DNA from: Rhodoferax sp. U11-2br
Lineage (GTDB): Bacteria; Pseudomonadota; Gammaproteobacteria; Burkholderiales; Burkholderiaceae_C
Assembly: GCF_018619435.1 (NCBI RefSeq)
Contig: NZ_JAHFZF010000002.1
Coordinates: 124,001 to 188,000, forward strand
Length of the DNA: 64,000 nucleotides
Direction of reading: 5' to 3'
Both the position numbers and the translations under genes were made by a program. The number at the start of each line of letters is the position of its first letter. The first letter of the stretch is position 1. This document shows, piece after piece, positions 62,264 through 64,000 of this stretch. The notes beneath the pieces are model-generated. The model searched no databases. It was not told where the DNA came from and worked only from the letters and a program-made list of their open reading frames with translations.

Positions 62264-63237
62264 CACACAGCTCCCTGGCGCTGCTTGAAGGCCAGCGCCA
62301 GCACGCACAAAATTTCAAAGAGCACATTGGCGGCGTTCTGGGCGGTCAGGCCCGAAGGGTCAAACGGCGGCGACACCTCGACCACATCACCCCCAACAAA
62401 ATCCAGCCCAGCCAGTTCACGGATCAACCGCTGGGCCTCGACCATGGTCAGGCCACCGGATTCGGGGGTTCCAGTGCCCGGCGCAAACACCGGGTCCAAC
62501 CCATCCACGTCAAACGACAGATAGGTGGGGCCGCTGCCTGCCACCCGGCGCGCTTCTTCAGCGGCCCAGCGCCAGCCACGGTCGGTGAACTCTTCCATGT
62601 AGACCACCCGCATGCCCCTGTCATGGCTGAACTGCCACATGTCAGGGTGGTTCAAGGAGCCGCGAATACCGATTTGGATCACCCGCTTGGGATCCAGCAA
62701 ACCTTCCTCGACCGCACGGCGAAAAGGCGCACCGTGGTGAAAACGAGAGCCCAGGTAGTCATCTCCGGTGTCGCAGTGGGCATCGATGTGCACCATGCCC
62801 AGTGGACGTTCCTTGGCCAGTGCCCGCAGGATCGGCAGGGTCACCGAGTGGTCACCCCCGACCGACAGCGGGACCACGCGGCTCTGATGCACCTTGTCAA
62901 AAAAAGCCTGGATTTCCTTGAGGGCGGCGGTCAGCTCATAGGGTTGTTCCAGCCAGGCGTCGCCCAGATCGGCCACCCGTGCCAGATCAAACGGGCCAAC
63001 ACCGCTGGCCTGGTTGTAACGCCGCACCAGGGTGGTCTGCTCGCGCACGGCACGTGGGCCATGGCGGGCACCGGTGCGGTTGGTCACACCGCCGTCGAAC
63101 GGCACACCAATCACACCAATGTCGACACCGTCCAGTTGGTCCACCAGGGGGGTTCGAAAAAAACTCGCCAGCCCGGAATAACGCGGCCTGAGTTGCGGAT
63201 TGGCCATCTCCGGATAGCACTGAATGTCTTTGATCAT
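62263..63237 (-). CDS. Ureohydrolase (agmatinase/guanidinobutyrase family)
   Basis: 324 residues. Binuclear manganese ligands are all present: GGDHSVTLP (about 130), VHIDAHCDTGDDY (about 152-162) and LSFDVDGLDP (about 240). GTRIG-type loops read GAPFRRAVEEGLLDPKR. The family hydrolyses guanidino compounds to an amine and urea (agmatine, guanidinobutyrate, guanidinopropionate and others). It is the first gene of the minus-strand operon with betC, an amino-acid importer and a 2OG oxygenase. ATG 63237 lacks a good ribosome-binding site; ATG 63207 is an alternative. No urease genes in the window. Confidence 0.88.
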   Translation of the reverse strand: MIKDIQCYPEMANPQLRPRYSGLASFFRTPLVDQLDGVDIGVIGVPFDGGVTNRTGARHGPRAVREQTTLVRRYNQASGVGPFDLARVADLGDAWLEQPYELTAALKEIQAFFDKVHQSRVVPLSVGGDHSVTLPILRALAKERPLGMVHIDAHCDTGDDYLGSRFHHGAPFRRAVEEGLLDPKRVIQIGIRGSLNHPDMWQFSHDRGMRVVYMEEFTDRGWRWAAEEARRVAGSGPTYLSFDVDGLDPVFAPGTGTPESGGLTMVEAQRLIRELAGLDFVGGDVVEVSPPFDPSGLTAQNAANVLFEILCVLALAFKQRQGAV

Positions 63238-63392
63238 ATGGCGGGCGACTGTAAGACCCGCCGTCGCCAGCCACAAACATGATTTCCGAATAAGCAAGCG
63301 TGGTTTTGTTCGTTGGCGCCCAGCACATCGGCAACTACTATTTTCTGCCGAGCGTGTGTCATCGCTTTGAACCCCTAGAAGGAATGAAAAAC

Positions 63393-64000
63393 ATGAAATT
63401 GATGAAAAATCTGCTGGCCTCCGTTGTGGGTGGGCTGATGGTCGTCACGAGCTCACTGGCACTCGCAGCGGACAACAAGGTTGTGGTTGCCTACCAGACC
63501 GACGCCCTGCCGTTCCAGGTGGGTATTGCCAATGGCGACTTTGCCAAAACCACCGGCTACCAGATCGATTTCCGCAAATTCAACTCCGGCGCGGACATCT
63601 TTGCCGCGATTGCATCGGGTGACGTGCAGGTCGGTTATGTCGGCTCCAGCCCTTATGCCGCAGCCACCTCGCGCGGCCTGGATGTGAAGGCGTTCTACAT
63701 CACCTCGATCTCTGGCATTGACGAAGCCCTGGTGGTGCGTAACGGCTCGGGCATCAACTCGCTGGCCGACCTCAAGGGCAAAAAGCTGGCCGCCGCACCC
63801 GTGTCGACCGATCACTACCAACTGCTGGCTTTGATCAAAAGCCAGGGCCTGACCGAAAAAGACGTGCAGGTGTTCGCCATTCCGCAACCTGAAATCGTCG
63901 CCGCTTACAACCGGGGCGACCTGGACGGTGGTTTCGTCTGGGACCCGGCGCTGACTGAGTTGAAGAAAAACGGCAAGGTGCTGGTGACTTCCAAAGACGT
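63393..64000 (+). CDS. tauA: Taurine ABC transporter substrate-binding protein TauA, C-terminus beyond window
   Basis: About 202 residues visible, open at the right edge. Signal peptide LLASVVGGLMVVTSSLALA, cleavage before ADNKV. TauA motifs: VVVAYQTDALPFQVGIANG, FNSGADIFAAIASGDVQVG, YVGSSPYAAATSRGLD, STDHYQLLALIKSQGL and AYNRGDLDGGFVWDPAL. It fits TauA better than the other three sulfonate-type binding proteins here. ATG 63393 has AAGGA 9 bases upstream; ATG 63384 is too close to it. Divergent from the ureohydrolase operon, so tauB/C and probably tauD or other genes are expected to the right. Confidence 0.9.
   Translation, partial: MKLMKNLLASVVGGLMVVTSSLALAADNKVVVAYQTDALPFQVGIANGDFAKTTGYQIDFRKFNSGADIFAAIASGDVQVGYVGSSPYAAATSRGLDVKAFYITSISGIDEALVVRNGSGINSLADLKGKKLAAAPVSTDHYQLLALIKSQGLTEKDVQVFAIPQPEIVAAYNRGDLDGGFVWDPALTELKKNGKVLVTSKD

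Noticed and set aside
1-64000. CRISPR arrays, tRNA/rRNA genes, insertion sequences and prophage genes
   Set aside because: Looked for direct-repeat arrays, cloverleaf-like ends, transposase and integrase motifs; none was found.

Overview
The window looks like a chromosomal segment of a betaproteobacterium of the Burkholderiales, most likely Comamonadaceae and close to Rhodoferax. The grounds are high GC with strong GC-third-position bias, Rhodoferax/Polaromonas-like protein sequences, and a dispersed intergenic inverted repeat (AGCCCTT ... AAGGGCT, often followed by AGAGGCC) of a kind I associate with that family. The genus is inferred. No rRNA, tRNA, CRISPR array, insertion sequence or phage gene was seen. 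Both ends cut through genes.

Left part (1-28.7 kb), signalling and efflux: a truncated bacteriohemerythrin-PAS sensor coupled to a TauE/SafE exporter; a small glutaredoxin; an FAD-linked D-lactate/glycolate-type dehydrogenase; a PduO-type cobalamin adenosyltransferase; an RND efflux pair; two large GGDEF-EAL proteins; a YhiI-RbbA-YhhJ-type ABC exporter; two PAS-GGDEF proteins (one with a degenerate GGDEF motif but a retained inhibitory site); a cytosine deaminase-like amidohydrolase; and an NAD-type malic enzyme.

Middle part (28.2-34.2 kb), anaerobic 2-oxoacid oxidation: a hemerythrin (HHE) gene is divergent from a three-gene operon that I read as a KorCAB-type 2-oxoacid:acceptor oxidoreductase (flavin/ferredoxin subunit plus alpha and beta subunits). 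A near-perfect FNR/Anr box lies between them. A CBS-domain protein follows.

Right part (34.3-64 kb) is almost entirely a sulfur-acquisition island. It starts with an orphan sulfate-binding protein and an ssu operon (ssuE, two ssuA paralogues, ssuD, ssuC, ssuB, a Mop/TOBE protein and a DszA-type flavin monooxygenase). After an RNA-binding protein and a gene-poor gap come metNIQ, cysE, metY (O-acetylhomoserine sulfhydrylase type) and a CysB/Cbl-type LysR regulator. Next is a TauABC-like transporter coupled to a D-cysteine desulfhydrase/cysteate sulfo-lyase homologue and an aspartate-racemase-family protein, possibly a cysteate-utilisation module. On the minus strand a seven-gene operon joins a ureohydrolase, a choline-sulfatase-type sulfatase, a polar amino-acid ABC importer and an IPNS-type 2-oxoglutarate/Fe(II) oxygenase. 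A second taurine-type binding protein runs off the right end.

Together the right half can import sulfate esters, sulfonates and methionine, release sulfite or sulfide from them, and assimilate sulfide through O-acetylserine or O-acetylhomoserine, under a CysB-type regulator encoded in the same region. The two points most worth following up are the transporter-lyase-racemase module and the ureohydrolase-sulfatase-ABC-dioxygenase operon, whose real substrates are not evident from sequence.
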